This document shows positions 52,602 through 64,000 of a stretch of 64,000 nucleotides of DNA, piece after piece. The notes below the pieces were generated by a model, which ran no database searches, was not told the origin of the DNA, and worked only from the letters and a program-made list of their open reading frames with translations. The number at the start of each line of letters is the position of its first letter. Position 1 is the first letter of the stretch. The position numbers and the translations under genes were made by a program. The stretch lies in NCBI GenBank assembly GCA_013399115.1, contig VXAA01003386.1, positions 707,059 to 771,058 of the forward strand, given 5' to 3'. The stretch comes from Anseranas semipalmata. Lineage: Eukaryota; Chordata; Aves; Anseriformes; Anseranatidae.

Positions 52602-53433
52602 CTCCCCACTAACAAATTCCTTTTTCCTCCCAGTTTCCCAGCTTGGAGTTAAAATGCCAGCTTGAATAATTAACAATGACAAACCATCAATATTTCACAC
52701 TCACAGTGGTAGATCCTTCCAGTGACCCGAACAAATTTGAGCTGCGTTTTAATTTTCTCTTCCATTTGTGGTTTCTTTTAAATGTTCCTTTGATATGCAG
52801 CATGAAGTAATTATAAGTGCGGAGGCACATTAATCAGGAAGCTCATGCTAATGTGATTTTCATGAGAAAACACAGCAGTAGGGATCTACTAACGCTGAAC
52901 TGTGGGCAAGAACATTTTAGACGTGCTAATGCACTGAGATGTATTGGTGATAGCAACAGTGAACCATAGTTAAGATTTTCTTTTTAAGTGACTTGGATTT
53001 TGGGTGCTTCCACAGTTGAGTGCTCAGATGAGATGACTCGTTTGTTCAAGGTAATAGACAGTTACTGTAAATTGCATGTCGTTAAGGTTTCCTAATTTAG
53101 ACATTGCACAACTGAGGTAATATAGTTAGCATCTGTTTTTTAAAACTGCCAACTGTTTCAATTTTAAAATACTCAATTTTTTTTAAGTGGCTAAGTAAAG
53201 TTCAAGTCTCACTGGAACGACTGGGAATTATCCCCCCAATTTACTTAGAAGCTCTATGGATTTTACCCACTAACTCACAGTTGTTCTAGAATCACAGTAT
53301 CAGCATGAGGCTATCCATCAGGATGGAATTTGTGAGGATATGTTGTCCTTGGGTTTCTAAATATATTTTTAGAGGGTTTCTTTTCTTTCACTTCCTGTAT
53401 GTTTAGTAAATGTTTTTTCTATTGTTTGTTCCT

Positions 53434-53462
53434 AAAAAAAAAAAAAAAAAGGAAAAAAAAAA
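53434..53462 (+). repeat. A17-GG-A10 tract in intron 5
   Basis: Low-complexity A tract. No retroposon head or target-site duplication was recognised upstream. Confidence 0.95.
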
Positions 53463-54487
53463 GAAACTCTTTAGCTAAAATCTACAATAATAGTGCCACC
53501 TTCAGGAAAGGAAAATGAACAGGCATTTATATAGTTAATAACGTTCCAGTTATATTTAAATGGCATTTGAATGGGATAGCTTTCACACTTCCAAATAAGA
53601 TGCTCTAACTTGGCACCAAAAGGTGGCCTAAGCTGGATATGTGTTAAAGGTTTTTGCAAGGCTGACTAGGTTAGTCACAAATTGCACCACATCATGCCCC
53701 TGCTGACCCAGCTTTGGTGGCCAGCTCAGTAACACAGGCTTGGCCTAATTTCAGGGGAACTAAGAGAGACTTGGAAAATTCTTCCACGGTTACTAAGGGA
53801 ATCGTCACTTAAAACATTCCTTGTTTAGCTACATTGCCCTTTTGTGAATAGTGGAGAAGGGAAGCATTGTTCCTATTTGTATACAATTAAAAGAAATTGA
53901 GTTGGCAGAGGGGACCTGGAAAACATCAGAGCTGAAGATAATGGGGTATTTGCAGTTCTCCAAAGCTGCTGTTGTCTGCCTTGCAGGAAAGACAAGTGGG
54001 GCAAGAAAATTCCCACTTCACTATATAACCTTCATGGGGACTGCTGCACTGCCAAATTCTCTGCTGGCATTTACTCACGAGCCGTTCCCCGGCTTCCTTC
54101 TTTCAGCACACGGCTGAATGGCTGAGGCTTTGTCAGCTCAGTTCTCACGTGAAGTCACAGCGTGGTGGCAATACCCGAGCAGGCTGAGGGAGGTCCTCCT
54201 GTTTTTCTGGAGTCTTGTTTTGGTTTGGTTCTTTTGTTAGCTCTGTGCTTTAAGTCTTGTGCTAGCTGAATCTCCTCCTTGGCATGCTTGCCCATCCTAG
54301 GAGATCCGGGAAAAGAGGTCTGTACAGGCAGAACTTTCCACCTGGCAATCCATACCTGAAAAATCATTTTTCTGTTCTCTCACTGATTTTTGTGTTATGC
54401 CATGACATGCACCAACTTTTCCTTTCAATTCCTTTCAACTTTCTGGCCATGTTTGTTTATTTATTTGAGTTTTGATTTTTTTTTCAG

Positions 54488-54572
54488 TTGATTTCATTGG
54501 TGGATTTGATCCATTTCCTCTCTACCATGTCAATGAAAAACCCACCAACCTTTTGTTCAAGCAGACGTACCT
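54488..54572 (+). CDS. NKAIN4: NKAIN4 exon 6 (85 bases, conserved cytoplasmic tail)
   Basis: The exon starts after TTTTTTTTTCAG and ends at TACCT|GTAAGT. It begins with the last two bases of a Phe codon and ends two bases into a Leu codon. The residues are [18 protein letters not shown] followed by [16 protein letters not shown] is shared by all NKAINs, while [12 protein letters not shown] is the NKAIN3/NKAIN4 version of the tail. If the intron is not removed, the donor bases complete CTG and then read TAA, so translation stops at once with only two residues lost. Confidence 0.94.
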
Positions 54573-57500
54573 GTAAGTATCGTCTCCTATGCTAAGAGGC
54601 TGCGTATGCCTCTGAGTTTGATGGCTCAAGGGTGCCATGGGTTTGGGTTTTATCCTCTTTGCAGGTTGATTTCTCCAGCAGGTCTTTTCAGGCATGGATG
54701 GAATGAGCAAGTTGCAGAACACCAGCAGGGGTGAAAATGCCTCTGTTCAGCCCCTGGTTGCCAGGGTGAAGCTGGTGCTGCCATACTTGGCTTATGGCAG
54801 TGCGGTTTGATCAGAAGCACTTGGCCCAGCTGTAGGATGTTACTGTAAACTACTGGATGCCTCCTCCTTGAAGAAAGCAAAGAGAGGCTTTTCAGCAATG
54901 AATGCTGCTCGAGCAGGTACAGGTAGGAGCTGTGAGGAAGGGTCAGCCTTGGTGAATGTTGAGAATAAGCCATAGGGATAGCAGAATATTATTCTCAATC
55001 CTAAAGTTAAATTACGGTATGTCAGGCTGAGTCTCAATGACAGATCTCTACTGCGGTAAAATACATGCAACTCGTAGTTATTTAGCCATATCTTAGCTCT
55101 GTGGGCAGTCACAACTGAATTTAGACCCAAGCATCCATGCAGTTTTGATCACTGGCCATGTCTTATAATGGCACCGTGAACTTTGACTCTCTTGTATACA
55201 GTGTCTCTCTGTATCTGCTTGTGCTTCTAGAGAGCCTGTACGGTACGCAGCTAACACACCAGCAAGTCTAAATGAGTGTTAGATAGTTTGTATGCAGGAC
55301 AGCACGTGTTTGCTCTTAAGGTTTCATTTTTGTTGGAATTCTGTTGCCTACAAGAACACTAGCTTTTATGCATGTGGCATCCCAAGAGTTCAGCTGAGAA
55401 GGGGGACCAGGAAGGGGGGTCATCCTCAGCAGCTCCTCTCATGGCAGTGTAATAGAGAGGCATTATTGAGTTCCAGCTCCTGCCCTCAGCTAATCCCCAT
55501 CCACTGCTGAAGGCACAGGAGTACGCTTTCACACAGTCCACTTTAAAGCTGGTTCTTACTGAGATTCTCAAACAAAGGCCAGTATTATCTGTTTGAAGCA
55601 GCAAGAAGATTGAATTTTTGGTCCTTCTTGCATCAAGCTGCAAGGCAGCAGTTCGATGTGCAGAAATTTTTAAAAGCAGCTGCTAAGGGAGGTTGTTTTT
55701 GGGAATAATATTACCAGACAGCTCTGCCAAAAAGAAAGATGTGAGGATGGGGGAGAAAAGTGGGGTTGAGAGAAGAAAAACTACCCCCAAATAAATGTGT
55801 AGATGTGGCCCTGTAATGTAGTATGGACTTACTTACTGCACACCTTGTCACTGCAGAACACAGCACAAGACCTGGAGAATAAGTCATTTCTGCAAAGCAG
55901 TTAAATTTCCTGTAACTTTGGGGGTGCAATAGCATTATTAGAATGGATGCTACAGGAGATTAAATATTGATTTCCCTCTCATTTTGTCACAGTGGGATGG
56001 AATTTCCTACAGTCTGCAGAAGCTATGGACCTTCTTTAGCCAGCTCCCTGATTTACTAGCTTGACACAGCAATGTGCTTTTACAATATGGGGTTTGGGCT
56101 GCTTTTTTCTTAAAACGACAATTCTGTTTGTGAAAAAAGCTAATACCTATGAAATTTTCTATATGGGGAGACTAATTCCCATTGAGAAGCTAGCATTGTA
56201 AAACTTCCTTACAAGGGTCTTAATAAAATGGTAACCTACTAATAAAGTGCACAGCTAATTCTGTTCATTCCCATTGTTCAGACCATCACTCCCATACTGA
56301 TAGCTTCTGCCAGCACAATATAATATTTCTTTCCTGACTAACTGGAGGTGAAAACAGCTGCTAAGCAGTAGATAAGGTGACCCTCTATAAATTTCACAGC
56401 AGCCACCAAATACTAATTTCTGTTTATCCCAGACTAGCTCTTGCCTCTCTTCCACATGCAGGAGTGGGAGGAGGAGTGGATACTTGATTCTCAACTAATG
56501 GTGCCAGGGAGTTTTACACTATGGGGACTGAGGGTCAGATGCCTTTGTCCTGCTAGGAGAGTCACTTAATGATGACTGAAGATATTTTATTTTATATCCT
56601 TCCAAGAAGATGCAAAACAACAAATACATCCAACTTCTTTCAAGTTTAAATTTTTAGATCAGCTAGGAGCCAAGAACATATGCTTTGTTTTTTTTTTTTT
56701 TTTCCTCTTTTTTGTTGATGGAAGCTCTGAATGAGACCAGCTCAGAGCTAACTGCAGCTGTGAACTTTCATTTTTCATTTTAGGATGGCATAAGCCCATT
56801 TGTCAGCAGTCAGTATCTCTCCTGATAATGATCTTGTCCTGTTGCCACAACTCTCTAACAGGATCACTTTTATTCATTTCCTGTCTAATGGGATTATCTT
56901 CGTCACTCCAGTTTTACCCATCCTTTTCTGATGAGATCACACTCCTTCCTCTCCTCTGACTGCCCCCTCTCCCTTGTTCTGGCTTGCATATTTCCCTCCT
57001 CTCTTATCTCTCCACCTCTATGAGTTTCCATAGATCTGAAGGCCTCACAGAACAACAGCATTGACCTAGACTGATATGCGTGGCTTAAGTCTGGGACCAG
57101 AGCCCTGGCTCTGTATTGACTAGCCAGCCTACAAGTTAGATAACTTAAATACACTGTCAAAGCTCAAAGTAGACTATGTGCCTTGGTAATGTACTTCAGT
57201 GGTTATCAGCTGCTAAATTCAGTATTGAAAAATGCGCACCCTATTTCTGGCTTTCAGCTTCTACCCACTGCACTGAAAAATGTTCTCACATACCTTTGCC
57301 TTGTAATGTGTTGAAAAAACATCTCCCAAAACTGTTACTGATAGTAGATACTTCCAGACTACAATCCAGTTATTACCCAGCTTTATCTCTGAATCTACTG
57401 AACTCCTTCACTTCAGTTGCAAAGCTCCAGTTAATGGAAAACCACACAAGTGATCACAGCCAGGTGTTATTTTTCTTTGAAACAACTGACAGTTTTGTAC

Positions 57501-59591
57501 TATTGCTTACAAAGGCATGATTTAAGTATTCTTCATCTTAATTAGCCTCTCCACCACTCACACAGCAGCAATGGTGTTCTATAAAGTTATTTCTATTTCA
57601 GGTTCTACAACAGCTTCTGTTCTACATTTCATTGACTCTAGGGGGTTTGGGATGCAATAGCTCCTATTTCAAGTCACAAGTTTAAGAGAGAGACTTCTGG
57701 AAGTTTTACTGCGTAGGAGAGTTGCCCTTAATCCCACTGCTGTTTACTAACCAACACACTGCACTAACTAATAGTAATATATTAGGATTCTTGATAGAAG
57801 TTACATTAAAGTCTTTAGTGTGTGACTTTCTGGGTGAAAGTACTTAACTACAGGATAATAAATCAGTCATTTAAAGCCAAAGTAATTCTCCTGAGACCAA
57901 GAGAACATTCCCAATGAGTTTCAGGAAGGAAGGAAAGGCTGAGCTCTCAGTCATTAGCTAAAGATCAAATTCAGGCCACGCCTGCTTCCACTACTGTGTC
58001 TCCTCTCAGGCTTCACAGGAAAGTGCATCAGGGTTGCTTTTCTTGTTCGTTCGCAGTAACAGAACTCTCATTTGAAGCAAGAAAGAGTTCTTGCACTGTA
58101 GCTGTGGAAGGGTTAATAAACACAGCTTTGAAGTTTCTGACTGAAGCTGTTATCTCCAAGCACCCCACCATACCTGCCAAGGCAGTAGGAGGTCTCGATC
58201 CCCCCGATAACTTGTCAGCACTTCCTGCCTGCTGCATCCACTCACCCTTGTCACAGCACTCTCCCCATTCGTTTCAAGCAGCAGTACCGTGTGATCTCAG
58301 TTACAAAGCAGAATAGTCTCATAGCGAGGTTTTGTACATAATTTAGTGCGAACCCAAGAACTCACTAGATGACAGGAAGTAGCCTCTACTTACCTAAGAT
58401 GTAGATAGATGGGCAATACATCTCCCTGCCTCAGAACGCTGCACTTCTAAGACCAGCAGTGAATTGCACAGTGGTAAGGCTCCTGTCCATAACATTAACA
58501 CAATCTGGCACACTAGATACTCCATTACATTAATAACTTAAGAGCTTTAATTTGATTTTAGTTATGTAGCCAGATTTCATTGTTTCCCTCAGCTCTACCA
58601 CTGGAAAGGGCCACAGGGTAACAAAAGGTGCGACTTTTATCAGGTGGGGACTCCAGCATTGACAGGGTAGCAACAGGAGGCATTGGTTGATCGAGCGATC
58701 CAAGGCTCCCGTCGGTAATTGCTCACTTTAGCACTCCCTCATCAATCCTTCTGTGGTGCGGTCGGTCTGCTAGCCACAGGCAAGAAGCAGCCGTGAGCAT
58801 GCAGAATTAGAGGACAAGACCCCATAGAACAGTCACCCACTTAGAGTAGGTTGAAGGTAGGGGGAGGGAGTAGGAAAAGTAAAGATTCTTTAGAATTGAT
58901 TTTTTTTTTCCTCCAAACTTTTTTTTTTAATGACCGGAATATTTTACAAAGGAAACCTTTACTTGAAGAAGAAAGCCCACTTTGGAGAAAAACACAAAAA
59001 CAAGCAAAAAACCCACACAACAAAATGCTTCTGCTTTTCTTTCTAGGTAGACTCCCCCCTCTCCCCCCCAGCAAAAAAAATTGAATATCAACCTGAATTT
59101 GCAAACTGTTTTGATCAACCCGAAGCTGCATGTTTAAGAGGTGATGTTTCAGCTGAAAATGTTCACTCATTTTTTCTGCTGGCTACAAAAGTAGATATGC
59201 TTATACTGATGCTTCCGCACTGAAATTACAGTGATATGCTTTTTTAAGAAGCTACTTTATTCCAGAGATAGCCCCTAGCTTTTAAAATTCCTAACCAAGT
59301 TTTACACAGCTCCAAAGGCTGAAGATCCATGGATCTAACACTTTGGCTCATATCTATTCCTTAATCTAACTGCAGTATATTCAGGTCTGGTATATGCATA
59401 ACATTCTTTCCAGACTTGAAGATTACTTAACCACATTACCTCTGATCTCTCAGTCCTATTCTTCATCTGTAGTCAAGCATATTTAAAATCCCAGAACAGG
59501 AAAAAAAATTGTCCTTATCTCCACAGTTTAAGCAAAAAAAATTTAATACTTGCTCCACATTGATGCCCTGCCTTCACTTTTTCTTCTACAG
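54573..59591 (+). other. NKAIN4: NKAIN4 intron 6 (5,019 bases)
   Basis: It runs GTAAGT to TTCTACAG, phase 2. The first TAA of the donor is an in-frame stop. From about 56 kb the + strand becomes richer in A and C, unlike intron 3. An isolated CpG-bearing patch lies near 58680-58760. No exon was recognised on either strand. Confidence 0.85.
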
Positions 59592-59601
59592 GCCTGCATA
59601 A
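59592..59601 (+). CDS. NKAIN4: NKAIN4 exon 7 coding end (Leu-Pro-Ala-stop)
   Basis: After TTTTTCTTCTACAG the first base G completes the Leu codon left by exon 6, then CCT GCA TAA gives Pro-Ala-stop. The resulting C-terminus, QTYLPA, matches the 'VYLPA' end I remember for NKAIN3 and NKAIN4. This phase match and family end make the tiny coding segment credible although it is only 10 bases and lies 5,019 bases from exon 6. The rest of the exon is 3' UTR. An AATAAA overlaps the stop codon (59601-59606) but is too close to be the main poly(A) signal. Confidence 0.88.
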
Positions 59602-60108
59602 ATAAAGAGGAGCCAGAGGATGGATAAATCTTGCACTCTAAAGGTGCTGCAGGAAACAATCCCTTGTGGCCTGGATCTACAGCAGAGGAAATGCAGGATG
59701 GTGAACTCCATTCCATTTTTTGTTCCTTGTCTTTTCAAATGCAATGAATGTACACTGAAGGATGACCGCACAGTCTGTTCTTAACTCTACAAGTGCCCTG
59801 ATGAACCATTCCTACCATGGTCTGGTGGTTCTAGCCAAATGGCACAGGCCTGAAGACCTCAGGCAGAAGTTCACTAGGAGCCTCTCAAGAGATACAGTAG
59901 AAGCTGGAGCTGCTTCCTTCCGCCATGGACCATAGGGAAGGAAACACTATAACACCCTGGGACATCTCATATGTTTTGTAGTTAGTTTCTTCCCCTTCTC
60001 CTTCCCCTTGTTCTGAAAAGAGCCTAAATCCCCTAACACAACTTCAACTCTTCCCTGCCTGTACAGAACTAGGTAAGGGCTATTTGCATTATTTAGGCTC
60101 CCTGCACT

Positions 60109-60137
60109 CCCCCCCCCCCCCCTTTTTTTTTTTTTTT
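60109..60137 (+). repeat. C14-T15 composite tract in the 3' UTR
   Basis: Fourteen C then fifteen T. In an RNA this would be a strong pyrimidine tract able to bind PTB or poly(C)-binding proteins; that role is inference. Confidence 0.97.
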
Positions 60138-60892
60138 AAGTTATAGATGAGAGCTCTTCCTCTTCTCCCCCTCATCCCAGTCTCCCTTCCTCATTCTCTG
60201 CTCTTTATCAGTTATCAACTCCTTACTAGTAAGAATTTGTCCTGGATTTCAATGTTTTGTGACTTAAATACTATAAATGCTGAACAGCTAAAAAACTAGT
60301 ACAAGCACCAAATCTTTACTTAGTATGGAGCTTAGCCCCATTTCAACATGCCAAGCCATTCTCAGAGCAGCTGTAGCTTACTCTGGGCTTGCCCATCCAC
60401 ATTAAATTAACACCAGTGTAGCCATATGCACAACTGATACCTGCTGGATGCTGGAAGATGCCTAGATCCTCATGGATCACGTATTTTTGTACCTGCTTTC
60501 TTCACCAAGCAGCCACACTTACTTCAGGCCCAACAGCTTCCTGCTGGAAGGTACTCATGACAGGATAATTTTGAGGGGAGGGAACAGGGATGAAGAAAGG
60601 GGCAATATAACTGTAATTAAGTTGCATTAATGAGTTGCAGCAATTAGTTAAAAAAACAACAAAAATGTCAGTTTTGTTAGCTACATCTCCCAGCATGTTA
60701 AGCGTCAAGCAGAGAAAGAGCACTTGTCCAGCCATTTGTGGCATTCTTTGGCTGGTACATTCCATGTGCTGTTGTAATTCTTTACTGTCTCGGCTAGTCT
60801 AAGATTCCTTGGGATTTCCAAAGAATGCTTCACAGAAGAGTCAAGCCAGAAGCCATGCTAGGGAAGGGAAATGTGATGGAACAATTAAAAGA

Positions 60893-60898
60893 AATAAA
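60893..60898 (+). terminator. NKAIN4: poly(A) signal AATAAA, candidate for NKAIN4
   Basis: This is a canonical hexamer about 1.29 kb after the NKAIN4 stop. The DNA just downstream on the + strand is A-rich rather than U- or GU-rich, with U-rich sequence only from about 60935, so the signal is imperfect. Confidence 0.45.
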
Positions 60899-60920
60899 AA
60901 CAAAGTGCTAAAGTCAAAGA

Positions 60921-63900
60921 CAGAATGATGCACCTTTATTTGTCCCATTCCAAAAGGATCCAGGAAACAAAGTGCTGCTGTATGAAATTATTAGCACTAA
61001 TAGAATATATTATTTCTGTGCAACTTGCGTTCCAGATGCCCACTGCAACCTAACATTTTGTGTTCTAATCAGGTGCAGATATAAGCGACATGTTCCTGAA
61101 GTTTTCCAAGGGTATTTTTCCTTCTTCTGGCCAGTACAAGCACAGCTTCTGACTGAGCAGAAGACAGCCAGCAGCTGCTGCTTTGCCACTAGTTTCATCA
61201 TTTGAGGAAGAAAAAGCTCTGCCTGACATAACATACTACCTCCACCTTCATCAACACTGTGCCAGTGCCAAATTAAAAAAGACAGCTGAACACAAGCTAC
61301 TCCCCCATTTAGACAACAGGCACAGCAGTGTGGGTACACAATCACTCAGCACTTTCTCCACCTCTACTTTGATTCAGTCTATTTCTGTATTACACTTTCC
61401 TACTTGCCCCACTCAATGTTCCCTGAAGGGGTAGAAAAAAATGCCCTAGTCAGCAAGATTGTTCCATTAAAACTCCAAGAAAGGGAAGATTAATTTTAGA
61501 GGCCCCAGATGAATGATTAGAAAATACTGAATGTACACTTCCTGGTTTAATACGATTCTTTTCCTCAAAGAAAAATATTGTCCATCAGATACCAGCATCC
61601 TTTATTGGCCTTGTTTGAGAACAGCCAAAATTCAGCGCAGATGGTGGAAAACACAACGTTTCAGCTTGGAACTGAAACATTTCACTAGTCATTTCAAAAA
61701 GGAATTATTCTAGATGGTTGTGCCAAGTCAAAAAGGAATTCCTCAGATTATTTTGTGGTCTGTATGTTTAATACTATATCTCTCATCTGACCAAGTCTTA
61801 ATGCCACAATTACTACAAAACCTGAACCAAAATACCTGTGAAATACTTTAACAAGACTAAGCAGAGAACTACACACTTAATGGCATGCCCCTTGACTTTT
61901 AAATACACTAGTAAAGATTAATTAGATACAACTGTGATGACTGAATAGCTTCAGAGCTACCCTTTCTTTCCATTCTGTGATGAACACAGGTAGTTAAGTA
62001 CCTTCCAATAGAAGTAAAACAAAGGTTCAGGTAAGCTTACAATATTTAGTAAAGGCAACAGCCATGGAAAAAAAACCTCAGTCCGACAAGACAAAGCAAG
62101 ACAAGATACTAAGGATCATACTCCACACTTAATTACCTCCTTTTTGTTAGAGACATTCATCCTTCACACTCTCACAACCCTTCCTGCTGGTCCACTTGTG
62201 CTAGACCTACTCTAAGTACTGCAAGACTACTCAATAACTGTTCTGTTAGGGCAGCGGCTCCCTGTTTGCATCTCCAGTGTGCTGTGAGATTAAGGAGCAA
62301 CTGAAGGTTTTGCACAAGTGGGTTCTCTTAGCAGAGGTTAGGAGTGCCCTCTATTGGGGACAGGCATCACTTGGGACTCCTGCTAGTCAAAACCAACTTG
62401 TACCTGTTCCTGAAGGGACATTTCCTCATAGAAACAGTGTCCCCACACCTTCCAGGTGTGGAAAAGCTACAATTTTCAAGCTTAAATTAAAAAAGGCCCC
62501 AAAAATAGCTAGCCAATTTGGCACCCTGTAGTCCTGTTGATGCTCAGGCTAGGTTCCAGCCACACTGAGCTGAAGTTTAAGAGGAAGTAACACTAATCCA
62601 ACGCTGAGCTGTTTTTTCTTTTCCATTCATAGATTAGCACACCCACTTAAAATGTAGGCAGCTTTTGCTGTTATTTTCAGTAGTAAAATAAAGCCAATGA
62701 TAGCTTGAACCCAGATGCACTGTTAAATTTAGCTCAGTGGTACAACTCTGTTCCCTCCAAAAGCTGCTGTCTGGCAAAAGACCCACCAGCTCCTCAAGAG
62801 TTCAGGAGTTTAAACTGCTCAGCTGGTAATTTCTCATCTTCGCCAAGAGCTGCATTAATATTTACCTTCTGCAGACAAGGATGAAGAGATCTGCCCTCCC
62901 TCATGGCCCAGGGATAACTGACACCTTAAAGTTACTCCAAGATGAGCCTTTAACCCTGTTCAGTACCTAGGGTTGGAACCAAACAGAAGTGACTCAGTCT
63001 CCACAGATGTTTAAGAAATGGGTACCAAAACTCTCAGTCAAGTTCAGATGCAGAATTATTCCTACTTATACAACATCACATACTTGGTCCTTATCCTCCA
63101 TCCTCCTCCCTTCTTTTGCAGTTAGGAGTCTGGAGGTCTCACACACTATCTTCTGTGCATTCCAAAGGAAACTGATGGAAGTTGTTTCTCCCACCCATGC
63201 CTCTGTAGTACTGAAGAATGGAAATTCAAGTGATCTACAACCCGATTCCACTCTAACATTCTAGGACACCCCCAGCAGGGCATTTATTAGAATCAGATAC
63301 TCAGACCTCCATAAGACAAGCCTTTTATTCAGTGAAAAAGAACAGCTAATTTTAAAAACATCTCCTTTCCCCTGCAGTTAGCAAGCTATAGTACTGACAA
63401 ATCTTTTTTTTGGCTACATGATAGAATATTACATTTAAAATAAAAATCACCAGTTTAGCCAGCAAACACAAGTCTGAAAAAGGTAAGTTCCTGTTAAAAG
63501 TTATCTTTTAGCAGAAGGATGGTTCCCAACAGCCAAAGAGGCTCCACAAGGAAGTTCCAGGAGATCATTCCAGTGACCCAGACCATCAGAAAGCCTTTTA
63601 CCTTTTGTCTAGGGAGGAAAATAATCAGCTGAGAGCAAAGTTTGGAGAGTCTACGGAGCAGGGATTAAGTAGATTTGAGTATTGTTGAAACATTACTTCA
63701 ACTGTTGAAAACTAACAAAGAAAAATTCAACCTCAGAAGAAAGAGTTTGATTCTCCTTTCCACTCCCCTCTACCCCTGTACACTGCTACTGAGTATTCTA
63801 GCTTCAACAGACACATTTGGTGTAAGAATACTCCCATTTTAGTCACGCTTACAAAGGAAGCCATCAACCCTAGCAGGTTTATCTCTAAACAACTGCTAAA

Positions 63901-64000
63901 TGAAAGGAAGAGAATCAGACAGTCCACTGAGAACAGCCCTTGATTTTGGCACATAGCAGGGATTCATTTGAGAATGCAAGAATTCAGAGAAGAATCTGGC
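60921..64000 (-). other. possible 3' UTR of an unidentified minus-strand gene
   Basis: No recognisable coding sequence on either strand. The + strand is rich in A and C (A 44, C 34, T 24, G 18 in 61201-61320), as expected if the minus strand is transcribed. Further minus-strand AATAAA hexamers lie at 61601-61606 and 63324-63329. In human the convergent neighbour of NKAIN4 is BIRC7, but no BIR or RING coding is seen here, so I do not name the gene. Confidence 0.35.
60935..60940 (-). terminator. poly(A) signal AATAAA on the minus strand
   Basis: TTTATT on the + strand is AATAAA on the minus strand. Downstream on the minus strand the sequence is rich in U and GU (CTGTCTTTGACTTTAG, then TTTGTTTTTATTTC), a good downstream element. 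Its hexamer is 36 bases from the opposed + signal. This suggests a convergent gene ending here. Confidence 0.45.

Larger units (their letters stand above)
51252..54487 (+). other. NKAIN4: NKAIN4 intron 5 (3,236 bases)
   Basis: It runs GTAAGT to TTTCAG, phase 1. AT-rich sequence contains a T18 tract at 52584-52601 and an A-rich tract at 53434-53462. Nothing else was recognised. Confidence 0.9.
59602..60920 (+). other. NKAIN4: presumed NKAIN4 3' UTR
   Basis: This is non-coding sequence after the NKAIN4 stop. The first strong downstream hexamer is AATAAA at 60893-60898, which would give a 3' UTR of about 1.3 kb. A C14-T15 tract sits inside at 60109-60137. No ORF with a recognisable product is present. 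The end is inferred from the hexamer alone. An earlier variant signal could also be used. Confidence 0.5.

Noticed and set aside
53286..53310. TAGAATCACAGTATCAG as a CR1 3' end
   Set aside because: It resembles a CR1 tail but the expected body next to it is not recognisable, so the match is too short.
57996..58316. 106-codon + frame in intron 6
   Set aside because: An overlapping minus-strand frame is also open, there is no domain, and it is not flanked by credible splice sites.
59601..59606. AATAAA overlapping the NKAIN4 stop as the poly(A) signal
   Set aside because: It would leave a 3' UTR of only about 20-30 bases. Probably coincidence of TAA followed by ATAAA.
54573..64000. HAR1 or miR-124-3, which lie near NKAIN4 in human
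   Set aside because: Neither the mature miR-124 sequence or its complement nor a HAR1-like core was found by eye. In human they lie beyond YTHDF1, outside a window of this size.

Overview
The window is vertebrate nuclear DNA carrying most of one multi-exon protein-coding gene. It looks sauropsid, most likely bird. Reasons are canonical GT-AG introns, long AT-rich non-coding stretches mixed with CpG-dense islands, no Alu- or L1-like DNA, and two runs of N of the kind left in draft assemblies at G-rich DNA. The species call is inference.

The gene is on the + strand. It is read as NKAIN4, one of the four-member family of small membrane proteins that interact with the Na+/K+-ATPase beta subunit. 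Exons 2 to 7 are visible at 34304-34441, 34950-35030, 43734-43931, 51191-51251, 54488-54572 and 59592 onward, with the stop at 59599-59601. They encode about 190 residues in uninterrupted frame, close to the usual family length of about 208. The missing 17-18 N-terminal residues belong to exon 1, which I do not see. The best place for it is the 335-base N run at 9537-9871, inside the strongest upstream CpG island. That would make intron 1 about 24 kb.

Layout: 1-9.2 kb is upstream non-coding DNA with conserved-element-like patches. 9.2-10.06 kb is the CpG island with the gap. 10-34.3 kb is presumed intron 1, with more CpG-rich patches and AT-rich enhancer-like blocks. 34.3-59.6 kb holds exons 2-7. 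59.6 to about 60.9 kb is the presumed 3' UTR. From 60.9 kb to the end there is no recognisable coding sequence, but base composition and a pair of opposed poly(A) signals suggest the 3' end of an unidentified minus-strand gene.

Two gene-level points stand out. An orphan CpG island in intron 4 contains an ATG with good context and a splice donor in the right phase for exon 5. The donor of the last intron itself encodes a stop, so retaining that intron changes the protein by only two residues. I found no CRISPR array, tRNA, rRNA, intact transposon or other novel system. Most open reading frames in the window are chance ORFs in non-coding vertebrate DNA.
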